Positions 45,810-54,907 are shown, counted from the first letter of the stretch. The stretch is 64,000 bases of DNA from Nocardia jejuensis NBRC 103114 (GCF_001613145.1 NZ_BDBU01000035.1:91152-155151); one strand, 5' to 3'. The notes: generated by a model not told the origin, from the sequence alone. Translations and numbers: made by a program.

Positions 45810-46487
45810 CTAGACGCTGTCGCCCGCCTTCACCCGAGGCTTCGGCGCGCGCATGCGGCGAATCTGCGAGGCCCGCACGAACGAGTACCACCCCAGCGAG
45901 AAGCTGGAATCGGTCGCGTTCGGGAACCGCTCACGCACCCGGTTGTTCACGATGCGACCGAGCACGATGCCCTCGATGATCATGAACAGCATCATCACCA
46001 GCATGCCGAGCGTCACGATCGCCTGCAGCGCGGGCGAGAGGATCATGCTCAGGATCAATACGAGTGCAAGGGGCATGAACAAACCGAGCAGATTGCGGCG
46101 CGCGTCGACGATGTCACGCACGTATCCCTTCACCGGCCCCTTGTCGCGAGGCAGCAGGAACTGCTCCTCGCCGGCCAGCATCCGGGCCCGGCGATCCTGC
46201 ACCTGGGCGCGACGCTCGGAGGAGGAGCTCTTGCGATCCTCCTTGGATCCGGCCAGCGACTTGCGCCGGGCGCGGGCCTCCTTGGAGGTCTTCGGAGCAG
46301 GTGCGACCGGGCCGCGACGGCGCGCTTCGGCCTCACGACGCTTCGGTGTGGGCTTGCCCTTACCGAGGGTGACGGCCTTCTCCTCGACAGTCGCCGCAGC
46401 ACCGGCGTCGGTCACGGAGGTGTCGGAGGTGGTGGTGGACTCGCCACGACGGAGGAACTTCACGCCGACCAGGCTATTCGATGGCAT
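45810..46487 (-). CDS. DUF3043 membrane protein
   Basis: 225 residues. A highly basic N-terminal half (GKPTPKRREAEARRRGPVAPA, KSLAGSKEDRKSSSSERRAQVQDRR) is followed by LPRDKGPVKGYVRDIVDARRNL, two membrane helices (LGLFMPLALVLILSMIL and AIVTLGMLVMMLFMIIEGIVLG) and RVRERFPNATDSSFSLGWYSFVRASQIRRMRAPKPRV. This matches DUF3043, represented by Rv2206 in M. tuberculosis, function unknown. It is divergent from the Fe-S carrier gene, as in mycobacteria. Confidence 0.88.
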   Translation of the reverse strand: MPSNSLVGVKFLRRGESTTTSDTSVTDAGAAATVEEKAVTLGKGKPTPKRREAEARRRGPVAPAPKTSKEARARRKSLAGSKEDRKSSSSERRAQVQDRRARMLAGEEQFLLPRDKGPVKGYVRDIVDARRNLLGLFMPLALVLILSMILSPALQAIVTLGMLVMMLFMIIEGIVLGRIVNNRVRERFPNATDSSFSLGWYSFVRASQIRRMRAPKPRVKAGDSV

Positions 46488-46706
46488 GCCTGCCGGAAAA
46501 ACCTGGTCCGCCCGTTTCGCCCTCCGGCTACCCGATCAGCTATCTGACGGCGACGTCGATCGCGACGTGACACCCACGTCAATCCCCGACCCGGTCCGTG
46601 GGACCCCCTCCGCGTACGATTGGGAATAGTCGCCCCCGAAGCGGCGTTGACAGCCGACGAGCCGTGCGCTTTTCACGGGTTGAAAACAGGTCCTTTAGGA
46701 GAGTCC

Positions 46707-47057
46707 ATGACTGCGCAGAACGAGATCACCACTCACGGTGCGACTCTGACCGACGCCGCCGCCATCAAGGCGAAGGCGCTTCTGGATCAGGAAGGCCGCG
46801 ACGACCTGGCGCTTCGGATCGCCGTGCAGCCCGGCGGCTGTGCCGGTCTGCGCTACCAGCTGTTCTTCGACGATCGCTCGCTCGATGGTGACCTGGTCGC
46901 CGACTTCGGCGGCGTCACGCTGGCCGTCGACCGCATGAGCGCCCCCTACGTGGAGGGCGCCTCGATCGACTTCGTCGACACCATCGAGAAGCAGGGCTTC
47001 ACGATCGACAACCCCAACGCCACCGGCTCGTGCGCCTGCGGCGACAGCTTCAACTGA
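46707..47057 (+). CDS. A-type iron-sulfur carrier (ErpA/HesB family)
   Basis: 116 residues from the ATG at 46707, with AGGAG ten bases upstream. Three conserved cysteines: PGGCAGLRY and SCACGDSF near the C-terminus, the Fe-S ligands of the HesB/IscA/ErpA fold. It delivers clusters to target enzymes; the M. tuberculosis counterpart is Rv2204c. It heads rightward, followed by a terminator and the adoK-type kinase. A frame extension to 46620 overlaps likely promoter DNA. Confidence 0.92.
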   Translation: MTAQNEITTHGATLTDAAAIKAKALLDQEGRDDLALRIAVQPGGCAGLRYQLFFDDRSLDGDLVADFGGVTLAVDRMSAPYVEGASIDFVDTIEKQGFTIDNPNATGSCACGDSFN

Positions 47058-47069
47058 TCTGACCGCATC

Positions 47070-47101
47070 CAGCGCGGAACACCTTCGGGAGTTCCGCGCT
47101 G
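47070..47101 (+). terminator. Terminator of the Fe-S carrier gene
   Basis: Perfect 11-bp stem (47070-47080 with 47091-47101) and a 10-nt loop, 12 bases after the stop codon. Confidence 0.75.
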
Positions 47102-47263
47102 ACGCATGCCCGAGCACTGTTCCCAAGACCTGGTTCAACCCGTCTCGGACAGTGTATTTTTCTTAGGTGCGGCCGGCTCGGCCGTCACCTCCTACCCCGG
47201 CCCCGCGTCTGCCGTCCCCGCATGTAGGTGTGCGCAGCGCTCGTCACCGAAGGATTGACACTC

Positions 47264-48235
47264 GTGACCATCGCCGTGTCCGCTTCCATTGCGACCGACC
47301 ACCTCATGCGATTCCCGGGGAAGTTCTCCGACGCCCTGCTTGCCGATCAGCTCCAGCACGTCTCGCTCAGCTTCCTCGTCGATGATCTGGTGATCCGCCG
47401 CGGCGGCGTCGCCGGCAACATCGCCTACGCCATGGGCCTGCTGGGCCGCACTCCCCTGCTGGTCGGCGCGGTCGGCCCGGACTTCGCCGAATACCGGAAG
47501 TGGTTGGAGGACAACGGCGTCGACTGCTCGGCCGTGAAGATCTCCACCGAGGCGCACACCGCCCGCTTCGTCTGCACCACCGACGAGACCATGGCGCAGA
47601 TCGCCTCCTTCTACCCCGGCGCCATGAGCGAGGCCCGCGACATCACCGTCGCCAGCCTGGCCGAGGGACGAGAGCTGGACCTGGTGCTGGTCGGCGCGAA
47701 CGACCCCGACGCCATGGTCCTGCACACCGAGCAGGCCCGCGCCGCCGGAATCCCCTTCGCCGCGGACCCCTCGCAGCAGCTCGCGCGCCTGGACGGCGAG
47801 CAGGCCCTGAGCCTGATCGACGGCGCGGCCTACCTGTTCACCAACGAGTACGAGTGGGGCCTGCTGCTGAGCAAGACCGGCCTCACCGAGGCGGAAGTCG
47901 CTGAGCGCGTGGGCATCCGGGTCACCACCCTGGGCTCCAAGGGCGCGAAGATCGTCGACCGCGACGGCACCGAGATCCACGTCGACGTGGTCCCCGACAA
48001 CGCCAAGGTCGACCCGACCGGCGTCGGCGACGGCTTCCGCGCGGGCTTCCTGACCGGACACGCCGCGGGACTGTCCCTCGAGCGCTCGGCGCAGCTGGGC
48101 TCGCTCATCGCCGTACTCATCCTGGAAACCGTCGGCACCCAGGAGTGGACCCTCGACCACGACGTCGCCCTCAAGCGCCTGCGCGGGGCCTACGGCGCCG
48201 AGGCCGCCGCCGAGATCGAGGCGATCCTCCGCTAG
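47264..48235 (+). CDS. adoK: PfkB-family adenosine kinase
   Basis: 323 residues from the GTG at 47264. Residues VTIAVSASIATDHLMRFPG begin the ribokinase fold; RRGGVAGNIAYAMGLLGR is the substrate lid region, VGAVGPDF the first PfkB motif and the closing DPTGVGDGFRAGFLTG contains the catalytic Asp and anion hole. It matches mycobacterial AdoK/CbhK (Rv2202c), which phosphorylates adenosine to AMP. AAGGA lies ~9 bases upstream of the start. It follows the Fe-S carrier gene on the same strand. Confidence 0.9.
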   Translation: MTIAVSASIATDHLMRFPGKFSDALLADQLQHVSLSFLVDDLVIRRGGVAGNIAYAMGLLGRTPLLVGAVGPDFAEYRKWLEDNGVDCSAVKISTEAHTARFVCTTDETMAQIASFYPGAMSEARDITVASLAEGRELDLVLVGANDPDAMVLHTEQARAAGIPFAADPSQQLARLDGEQALSLIDGAAYLFTNEYEWGLLLSKTGLTEAEVAERVGIRVTTLGSKGAKIVDRDGTEIHVDVVPDNAKVDPTGVGDGFRAGFLTGHAAGLSLERSAQLGSLIAVLILETVGTQEWTLDHDVALKRLRGAYGAEAAAEIEAILR

Positions 48236-48290
48236 TAATCCGGCCGAGATCGATCCGATTCTCGGCGGAAACCTGTCGGACTCATTCGTG

Positions 48291-48322
48291 CCGCACGCTG
48301 ATCCCTGGGGATCGGCGTGCGG
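48291..48322 (+). terminator. Terminator of adoK
   Basis: CCGCACGC at 48291-48298 pairs with GCGTGCGG at 48315-48322, with an inner GATCCC/GGGATC pairing, followed by TTCTTCTT. This is one of the most convincing terminators in the window. Confidence 0.85.
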
Positions 48323-48392
48323 TTCTTCTTGCGCTGGAACCGCACTCTGATCACCGTTCAACCGTGTGACAGCTCGTTTGTAGAAGGACCTG

Positions 48393-50171
48393 ATGATGGT
48401 GGTGGTACGGGTCGGCATCGTGGATCTCATTTCGACCCGGCCGGACAGTATGACCAGACGGGTGTTCCTGGAGGCCGTCGAAGGCGCTGCTGCGCATCTG
48501 CGTACGGAGAACCCGGGGGCACATCCACGTGCCGAGAGCGCGGTCCCGCACCCGCTCCTCGAGGACACCACCGCACACATGCTCGCGGAAACCTCTGCCG
48601 CGCAATGGGTCACGGACAGTGTGGCCACATACCTGCACGCCGAAACCCCGGCCCTGGACATGGTCACCGAGACCACTGCCGCGCACATGGTCTCGGAGGG
48701 CACGGCCGCACACCTGCACCCCGAGAGCCTGGCCGTGCGAATGGTCACCGAGAGCTCGGTGTCACAGGCACTCGCGGGATCGGCGGAAATGCGCTCGGCG
48801 GCAGAGCCCTTCCCTCGCGCGCCCGAGATCCGAGTGGAGACAACGGTCTTCGGCATCGACCCGCTCGGCCCCGCCGACGCCGTCGACTGGCCGGCCCTGG
48901 CCGCGATGGACGCCCTCATCGTCAGCGGCAGCGAACCCACCGCCACCGACATCGCGGACGAACCGTGCCTGGCGATCATCGACCGCCTCCAGCGCGAGTG
49001 CGCGGCCACCACCTCGATCCTGTTCTCCTGCCATTCCGCCCACGCCGCCCTGCACCTGTGCCACGGCTTGAGCCGACACCGCCTGGCGCGGCGCGAGCAC
49101 GGACTGTTCGCGCACCACTCGCCCGTCACCGGCCAGGAAATCCGGCAGCTCGACCTGACTCCCCCAGTCCTGACCTGGCTCGAAATCGGCACCCCGAACC
49201 TGATCCGGCTCGACGTGAGCAACCCGGAGCACTCTCGGTTCGACGTGAGCACCCTGAACCGCCCCCAGCTCGACCCGGGTGACCCAGACCTGTACTCGCA
49301 CAACCAGAGTGACTCGGACGCACCTGTGCTGGACCTGAGCGGCCCGCACCTGCCCGACGACGTCCGCAACTTCGCGATCTCCACCCTCCCGGACGACGTG
49401 CGCAGGCTGACCGTCGTCCTTCCGGACCTCGATCGCCCCGACACCTCGCTCCCCGCGGCGGTCGAGAACCATGTCGCGTCGATGCTGATGTCGAGCGCCG
49501 AGGAGAGCACCACCTCACAGCTGCTGTCCGCCGCGGCCTCGTTGATCTCGGGCATCGGGGGCGGAGCGATGTCGCAGCTGCCTGGTGCCGACGAGGCTTC
49601 GTACCATGTCTCCGGTACCGACACCGGCCAGCACTTCAACGCCCCCTTCGGAGCCGCCGACGCCTCGCCGCTGATCTCGGATATGCCTGAATCGGTACTG
49701 GCTCCCCATTCCCGTTGGAACGCAATGGCTTCGGCGGACCTGCGGACCGCGGGCGTACCTATCCTGCTCGACTCCGACGAGGCAGGCTGGCACCTGGCCA
49801 CCTCCCCCGACGGCCTGCGCGAGATCTACGTCCAAGGCCACCCCGAATACCTGTGCGACACCATGGCCCGCGAGTACCGCCGCGACCTGCGCCGCTGGAT
49901 CGCCGACCCCACACGCCCCTTCCCGAGCATTCCCAGCGGATATTTCCCCGAGGAGATCCACCAACTCCTGCTGGCCCACGCCGAACTGGTTCGTACCCAC
50001 CGCGATCCGGCCCTGCTGGACGATCTGATCATCCCGGAGGACTACTCGAAGACGGCTGACGACTGGTCCGCACACTCGCGGCTCTTGTTCGCCAATTGGC
50101 TTCGCGCAGTGGCCGATCGCCGCATTACGCAGACACGCACCGCCCAGCGGCCGTCTCTGATAGGCGCGTAG
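48393..50171 (+). CDS. MetA-family homoserine O-acyltransferase with two repeat insertions
   Basis: 592 residues, against ~300 for MetA. GAAGGA precedes tandem ATGs at 48393 and 48396. Family core in pieces: residues 1-29 (RVGIVDLISTRPDSMTRRVF), ~147-242 (ALIVSGSEP, SILFSCHSAHAALHLCHGL with nucleophile Cys213, HGLFAHH) and ~436-592 (LAPHSRW, IYVQGHPEYLC with His483 and Glu485, GYFPEE, DDWSAHSRLLFANWL). The catalytic triad Cys-His-Glu is intact. Two insertions separate them: ~115 residues with eleven 9-residue repeats and ~195 residues starting with seven 10-residue repeats, where E. coli MetA has about 8 and 20. It should acylate homoserine for methionine synthesis if folded; the inserts may be surface loops or impair it. 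Confidence 0.8.
   Translation: MMVVVRVGIVDLISTRPDSMTRRVFLEAVEGAAAHLRTENPGAHPRAESAVPHPLLEDTTAHMLAETSAAQWVTDSVATYLHAETPALDMVTETTAAHMVSEGTAAHLHPESLAVRMVTESSVSQALAGSAEMRSAAEPFPRAPEIRVETTVFGIDPLGPADAVDWPALAAMDALIVSGSEPTATDIADEPCLAIIDRLQRECAATTSILFSCHSAHAALHLCHGLSRHRLARREHGLFAHHSPVTGQEIRQLDLTPPVLTWLEIGTPNLIRLDVSNPEHSRFDVSTLNRPQLDPGDPDLYSHNQSDSDAPVLDLSGPHLPDDVRNFAISTLPDDVRRLTVVLPDLDRPDTSLPAAVENHVASMLMSSAEESTTSQLLSAAASLISGIGGGAMSQLPGADEASYHVSGTDTGQHFNAPFGAADASPLISDMPESVLAPHSRWNAMASADLRTAGVPILLDSDEAGWHLATSPDGLREIYVQGHPEYLCDTMAREYRRDLRRWIADPTRPFPSIPSGYFPEEIHQLLLAHAELVRTHRDPALLDDLIIPEDYSKTADDWSAHSRLLFANWLRAVADRRITQTRTAQRPSLIGA
48492..48788 (+). repeat. Eleven tandem 27-bp units coding 9-residue repeats
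   Basis: In-frame repeats of consensus A-H-M-V-x-E-[TS]-x-A, residues 34-132 of the MetA-like protein: for example AHMLAETSA, AHMVSEGTA, AHLHPESLA, VRMVTESSV. Units are degenerate, so the array is old or under drift, but the 9-residue period holds across all eleven with no indel. Confidence 0.8.
49149..49358 (+). repeat. Seven tandem 30-bp units coding 10-residue repeats
   Basis: Residues 253-322 of the MetA-like protein: units such as LDLTPPVLTW, LEIGTPNLIR, LDVSNPEHSR, FDVSTLNRPQ, LDPGDPDLYS, LDLSGPHLPD. Consensus L-D-[VL]-S-x-P-x-x-x-[RK]. A less regular Ser/Leu-rich stretch follows to about 49700. Confidence 0.75.
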
Positions 50172-50186
50172 CAGCCGCGCATCAGC

Positions 50187-50214
50187 GAAGGCGCAGGTCC
50201 TCCCCTGTGCCTTC
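50187..50214 (+). terminator. Terminator of the MetA-like gene
   Basis: GAAGGCGCAG at 50187-50196 pairs with CTGTGCCTTC at 50205-50214 (one G-U), loop of 8, 15 bases after the stop. The remaining sequence to 50546 (total gap 375 bp) shows no gene or recognised site. Confidence 0.65.
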
Positions 50215-50546
50215 TCGCGACCATGATGGCGTGGTAGGCCTCTCCGGGTGCGCGCTGCTGCCGCCGAGAGCGACGGCGCTCTGAGGTTCGGCGTCGATCG
50301 CACCCTCGATGGGCTTCTGCGCCGCAGCTGGATCACCGCTCGACCCCTGCGGTGAACGGCTCACCTCGAATCAATTCCCCTATGCCGGTTCCAACTGTCG
50401 GGGCCCGGAGACGCCATCCCCGGTGGTGCGGAGCGCTCGGTGGCGGGCCGGATCCTGCGGCACCGTATTGCCGTCGAATGACGAGTGCGCAACAGGTGCT
50501 CGATCCCGGTGCGATTGCATCGTGGGCAAGCAATAGGGTGTGGGGC

Positions 50547-51260
50547 ATGGGTTCCGACCGTTTGTATTTTCGTCAGCTGCTCGCCGGCCGGGATTGGGCC
50601 GTGGGCGATCCGATCGCTACGCAGATGCGAAATTTCGCGTATCTCATCGGTGATCGCGATACCGGCGAATGCGTGGTGGTGGATCCCGCCTACGCGGCAA
50701 GTGATCTGGTGGACATCGCCGAAGCCGACGGCATGCGCCTGAGCGGCGTGCTCGCCACGCACCACCACCCCGATCATGTCGGCGGCACCATGATGGGTTT
50801 CACCCTGCGCGGTGTGAAGGAGTTGCTGGAGAAGGTCGACGTCGCGGTGCACGTGAACTCCGAGGAGTTGCCGTGGGTAGCGAACGTCACCGGCATCGCC
50901 CCCAGTGAGCTGACCGGGCATTCGCACGGCGACAAGGTCGCGGTCGGCGGCTTCGAGATAGAACTGCTGCACACCCCCGGCCACACCCCCGGCAGCCAAT
51001 GCTTCCTGTTCGAGGATCGCCTGATCGCGGGCGACACCCTCTTCGTCGACGGCTGCGGCCGCACCGATTTCCCCGGCGGCGACTCCGAAGCCATGTTCCG
51101 CAGCCTCCGCTATCTCTCCGAGCTGCCGAGCAACCCGGTCGTCTACCCGGGCCACTGGTACTCCGAGGAGCCCAGCGCCACCCTCTCGCACATCCGCGAG
51201 AAGAACTACGTCATGCGCCCGAAGTCCCTCGAAGAGTGGCAGATGTTCATGCCCAGCTGA
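50547..51260 (+). CDS. Metallo-beta-lactamase-fold hydrolase, glyoxalase II-like
   Basis: 237 residues from the ATG at 50547. Metal motif THHHPDHVGG, then GHSHGDKVAVGGFEIELLHTPGHTPGSQC, LIAGDTLFVDGCGRTDFPGGD and YPGHWYSEEPSATL, a full five-ligand set. The DGCGRTDFPGG segment is typical of the glyoxalase II-like/persulfide-dioxygenase-like subgroup. Substrate is therefore a thioester or glutathione/mycothiol-type adduct, not defined here. The frame extends upstream to 50352 without a ribosome-binding site. Confidence 0.87.
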   Translation: MGSDRLYFRQLLAGRDWAVGDPIATQMRNFAYLIGDRDTGECVVVDPAYAASDLVDIAEADGMRLSGVLATHHHPDHVGGTMMGFTLRGVKELLEKVDVAVHVNSEELPWVANVTGIAPSELTGHSHGDKVAVGGFEIELLHTPGHTPGSQCFLFEDRLIAGDTLFVDGCGRTDFPGGDSEAMFRSLRYLSELPSNPVVYPGHWYSEEPSATLSHIREKNYVMRPKSLEEWQMFMPS

Positions 51261-51405
51261 TTTCGGCACCGTCAGGATGGCGCCTGCTCCAGATCACTTC
51301 GGAGCTGGCGCTTTTCGAAGATCTGCGCAGCTGCCCGACCGACGAGCGCCCCGGACACGGCTGACCGCAGCGTGATCGAAGGCGTGAACCCTCCGAACAA
51401 GACAC

Positions 51406-51439
51406 AGCGCCCGATCCGGATCGACTCGGGTCGGGCGCT
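51406..51439. terminator. Hairpin between hydrolase gene and ilvE
   Basis: AGCGCCCGA at 51406-51414 pairs with TCGGGCGCT at 51431-51439, with an inner GATCCGGATC dyad. It lies 14 bases past the ilvE stop on the minus strand. Confidence 0.7.
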
Positions 51440-51453
51440 TGTCGACATTCGAC

Positions 51454-52554
51454 TCAGGCGAGCGTGCGCATCCAGCCGTGGTTGTCGGCGAAGGTGCCGC
51501 GCTGGATTCCGGTCAGCGTGTCGCGCAGCGCCATGGTGACCTCACCCGGTTCGCCGTCGCCGATGGTGAATTCGCCACCGGCCGAGCGCACCGACCCGAC
51601 CGGAATCACGACCGCGGCGGTGCCGCACCCGAACACCTCGGTGATCTCCCCGGACTCGACGCCCTTGCGCCACTCCTCGACCGAGATCTTGCGCTCCTCG
51701 ACCTTGTAGCCGGAGTCGGCCGCGAGCGTGATCAGCGAATCGCGGGTGATGCCCGGCAGCAGCGACCCGGACAGCTCCGGCGTCACCAGCCGCGCCTCGG
51801 ACCCGCTGCCGAACACGAAGAACAGGTTGTTGGTGCCCATCTCCTCGACGTACTTGTGCTCGCACGCGTCCAGCCACACCACCTGGTCACAGCCCTTCTC
51901 GGTGGCCTGCTGCTGAGCCAGCAGCGACGCGGCGTAATTGCCCGCGACCTTGGCCTCACCGGTGCCACCGGGAGCCGCGCGCACGTATTCGGTGGACAGC
52001 CACACCTTCACCGGCTTGAGTCCACCCTTGAAGTACGCCCCCGCCGGGGAGGCCAGCAGCAGGTACTTGTACGCGCTGGCCGGCTTCACGCCCAGCCCGA
52101 CCTCGGTGGAGAACAGGAACGGCCGCAGATACAGCGACTCCTCACCACCGGCCGGCGGCACCCAGTCCGAGTCCACCTCGAGCAGCTGGCGAATCGACTC
52201 GATGAACAGCTCTTCCGGCAGCTCGGCCATGGCCATGCGCGCCGCCGACCGCCGGAACCGCGCGGCATTGGCGTCGACCCGGAAGGTCGCGATGCTGCCA
52301 TCGGCCTGCCGGTACGCCTTCAACCCCTCGAAGATGGCCTGACCGTAGTGGAACACCATGGTCGCCGGATCCATCGGCAGCGGCCCGTACGGCTGCACCG
52401 ACCCGTTGATCCACTCCCCGTCGATGTAGTCCACCGACACCATGTGATCGGTGAAGAACCGCCCGAACCCGGGCTCCGCGAGGATCTCCTGTCGCCGCGG
52501 CGCCACCACGGGCGCGGGATGCGTGACACGGGTGAACTGCGCGGCGACTGTCAT
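51454..52554 (-). CDS. ilvE: Branched-chain amino acid aminotransferase
   Basis: 366 residues from the ATG at 52554. Fold-type IV PLP enzyme: VFHYGQAIFEGLKAYR, YLRPFLFSTEVGLGV, the PLP-lysine segment EAKVAGNYAASLLAQ, VEEMGTNNLFFVFG and EVFGCGTAAVVIPVG. It makes or degrades valine, leucine and isoleucine by transamination with 2-oxoglutarate. In M. tuberculosis ilvE (Rv2210c) is likewise next to gcvT (Rv2211c); here one extra gene lies between. Confidence 0.95.
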   Translation of the reverse strand: MTVAAQFTRVTHPAPVVAPRRQEILAEPGFGRFFTDHMVSVDYIDGEWINGSVQPYGPLPMDPATMVFHYGQAIFEGLKAYRQADGSIATFRVDANAARFRRSAARMAMAELPEELFIESIRQLLEVDSDWVPPAGGEESLYLRPFLFSTEVGLGVKPASAYKYLLLASPAGAYFKGGLKPVKVWLSTEYVRAAPGGTGEAKVAGNYAASLLAQQQATEKGCDQVVWLDACEHKYVEEMGTNNLFFVFGSGSEARLVTPELSGSLLPGITRDSLITLAADSGYKVEERKISVEEWRKGVESGEITEVFGCGTAAVVIPVGSVRSAGGEFTIGDGEPGEVTMALRDTLTGIQRGTFADNHGWMRTLA

Positions 52555-52662
52555 GACCTGGAGTCTAATTCGCCGATCACGACACGACGGTGCCACCCCA
52601 TGCCCGAAGTGTCGCATCTACGGCACGGTGTCCCGAGTCGGTCCGCCGATAGGGTGAACGCC

Positions 52663-53508
52663 GTGCGACCGCAGCCCGAAACGCCACGTGTCCCAAGACG
52701 ATCCGCCCGACCGGTCGCCGCATTGCCCGTCGCCGGGGTGGTCGCGATACTGGTTGCCGGACTCACCATCCTCGCCGTCCGGCAGGGCGACGACCGTGGC
52801 ATCCTCGGCGGCCGTGTGATCGAGGGAACGGCCCTCCCCGCGGACAACCGCGGCGTCCGGACCAGCGCTTCTCCGACCACCGCACCGCCGAAGCCGACCT
52901 CCGAGCCGTCGCTCATCGCGGCGCTGACGCCCGGCTGGCAAGCGGGCGTGCTCGCCCGCCGCAATGCGGGCTATGACGTACCGCCGGACTGGACCGTGCG
53001 CACGCAGACCACCGTGATCGGGTTCGAAGGCGGTGGAAAGCGGGTCCTGATGGGTGGCACCGCAACCATGGGCGACCGAGTGTGCGGTGACTACCACTGG
53101 CGAGCCGTTGCCGGACTGACCGGATCGAAACTGGGCGACGCCGCGGCGGCGGCACACGAGATCGCCGACACCTGGTCGAGAACCGCGGATCTGGAGAACG
53201 AGCAGACCTATTCGGCGATCACGCTCAGCGCCCCCGAACAGCTCACCGTGCAGGGGCGGACCGGCGCACTCGTCACGGCGTCCTTCGCCAATGCGGGACC
53301 GTACGACTGTCAGCATCCGCCGACCTCGGTACTGCACGCGCTCGCGATGCCCGCCGATAACGGGCAGTCGGTGGTGATGGTGATCTACGCCGATCAGGGC
53401 GTGGCCGATGCCCCGACCGCCGAGACGATGCGTCAGATGCTGACCACGCTTCGCCCGGCGGGCATGCCGGGCTGCAACGTGAACGACCTCGTCGGCAACT
53501 GGTGCTGA
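52663..53508 (+). CDS. Single-pass membrane protein, conserved hypothetical
   Basis: 281 residues from a GTG at 52663 (GTG 52654 is in frame). A basic N-terminus, then one helix AALPVAGVVAILVAGLTILAV, a Pro/Thr-rich stalk (SPTTAPPKPTSEP), and an extracytoplasmic domain with WQAGVLARRNAGYDVPPDWTV, GDRVCGDYHWRAVAG, HEIADTWSRTAD and a C-terminal GCNVNDLVGNWC. Paired cysteines could form disulfides. No known function. It is divergent from ilvE and convergent with gcvT. Confidence 0.75.
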   Translation: MRPQPETPRVPRRSARPVAALPVAGVVAILVAGLTILAVRQGDDRGILGGRVIEGTALPADNRGVRTSASPTTAPPKPTSEPSLIAALTPGWQAGVLARRNAGYDVPPDWTVRTQTTVIGFEGGGKRVLMGGTATMGDRVCGDYHWRAVAGLTGSKLGDAAAAAHEIADTWSRTADLENEQTYSAITLSAPEQLTVQGRTGALVTASFANAGPYDCQHPPTSVLHALAMPADNGQSVVMVIYADQGVADAPTAETMRQMLTTLRPAGMPGCNVNDLVGNWC

Positions 53509-53538
53509 GCCGCCGAGGCCGCCGCTTCGGCCCCCGAG

Positions 53539-53570
53539 GCGCGGGCTGCTCCGGTCGCCTGCGCCCGCGC
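53539..53570. terminator. Inverted repeat between convergent membrane-protein gene and gcvT
   Basis: GCGCGGGC at 53539-53546 pairs with GCCCGCGC at 53563-53570, loop of 16. Confidence 0.45.
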
Positions 53571-53680
53571 TCCGAATGGAGCCCGGTCGTATGATCCCTC
53601 GAGTCGGCGGTACGGGGAGTCCGTCGAAGCAGCTCAGGGGTCGCCCCCGCAGCCGCACCTCCGAAGTCTCCCGAACTTGC

Positions 53681-54781
53681 TCAGGCAGTGCGAGTTTCGA
53701 CGAACGGCGGCTTCACGACCTCGCACCGCAGCCGACGCCCGCGCACGTCCACCTCGACCTCGTCGCCGGGATTGATACCCGCATCGGTGTCCAGCAGCGC
53801 GAGCGCGATCCCGATCTTGAGCGACGGCGAGAAGGTACCCGAGGTGGTCTCACCGACCGGCTCGCCGTCCCGGAGCACCGACTGCCCCTGACGCAGCACA
53901 CCGCGATCGAGTGCCTTGAGCCCCAAGAGAAGTCGCCGCGGCCCGGCCGCCTTCTCCTGCTCCAGCGCGGCCTTGCCCCAGAACTCCGGCTTCTTCCACC
54001 CCACAGCCCAGCCGGTCCGCGCCTGCAACGGCGAAATGTCCAGGGACAGTTCATGTCCGTGCAGCGGGTAGCCCATCTCGGTGCGCAGAGTGTCGCGCGC
54101 CCCCAGCCCGGCAGCCTGGCCACCGGCAGCCTCGACCTCGGCCACCAGCGCCCGGAACACCGCCTCGGCGTCGTCCCACTTCGGCAGCAACTCGTAGCCG
54201 TGCTCACCGGTGTAGCCGGTCCGGCACACCCGCACCGGGCGGCCATCCCACTCGGCGTCCTCGTACGCCATGTACTCCATATCGGTGGGCAGGCCGAGCT
54301 TGGTCAGCACCTCCGCCGACTTCGGCCCCTGCACCGCGAACACCGCGTACCCACGATGCTCATCGGTGACGGTGACGCCTTCGGGGGCAACCTTCCGCAG
54401 CTCGGCGACCACCGTGGCGGTGTTCGCGGCATTGGGAACCAGGAAGATCTCGTCATCACTCACGTAGTACGCGATGAGATCATCGATCACCCCACCCTTG
54501 GGCGTGCAGCACAGCGTGTACTGCGCCTTCCCCGGCCGAATCCGGCCCAGATCATTGGTCAGCGCCGAGTTCACGAAGGCCGCGGCCCCGGATCCCTTCA
54601 CCGTGGCCTTTCCCAGGTGACTGACGTCGAACAGTCCGACAGTGGTCCGCACAGCGGTGTGCTCACCCACCGTCCCCGCATACGACACGGGCATCTCCCA
54701 CCCGCCGAATGGAGCGAAGGTAGCGCCCAGCTCGACATGGACGGCGTGAATGGGGCCTTGCAGCAGGTTCTGTTCGGTCAC
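53681..54781 (-). CDS. gcvT: Glycine cleavage system T protein (aminomethyltransferase)
   Basis: 366 residues from a GTG at 54781. Motifs: LLQGPIHAVHVELGATFAPFGGWEMPVSY, LFDVSHLGK, CTPKGGVIDDLIAYYVSDDE, GYTGEHGYELL and the C-terminal barrel GETTSGTFSPSLKIGIALALLD. It transfers the methylene group of glycine to tetrahydrofolate. The frame is open to 54907, but that region is not conserved for the family. The other glycine-cleavage genes are not in the window. Confidence 0.93.
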   Translation of the reverse strand: MTEQNLLQGPIHAVHVELGATFAPFGGWEMPVSYAGTVGEHTAVRTTVGLFDVSHLGKATVKGSGAAAFVNSALTNDLGRIRPGKAQYTLCCTPKGGVIDDLIAYYVSDDEIFLVPNAANTATVVAELRKVAPEGVTVTDEHRGYAVFAVQGPKSAEVLTKLGLPTDMEYMAYEDAEWDGRPVRVCRTGYTGEHGYELLPKWDDAEAVFRALVAEVEAAGGQAAGLGARDTLRTEMGYPLHGHELSLDISPLQARTGWAVGWKKPEFWGKAALEQEKAAGPRRLLLGLKALDRGVLRQGQSVLRDGEPVGETTSGTFSPSLKIGIALALLDTDAGINPGDEVEVDVRGRRLRCEVVKPPFVETRTA

Positions 54782-54907
54782 CCTTGAGAGCTTATCGGCC
54801 CGCTTCGCGGCCGCCGATGCGGGCGATTCGCTGGGGCAGAGCGCGCCGTCGCTCACCTCGCCCGGACGCACTGCCTGGATAAGCGGCTCCACGGTGCGAC
54901 CGCGCAC

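Noticed and set aside
48492..49358. CRISPR array
   Set aside because: The 27- and 30-bp periodic units are contiguous, degenerate and in frame with a protein; there are no spacers or identical repeats.
47192..49801. 869-residue minus-strand frame across adoK and the MetA-like gene
   Set aside because: It overlaps two well-supported genes and shows only repeat-derived Cys/Ser/Arg patterns, mirroring the coding repeats.
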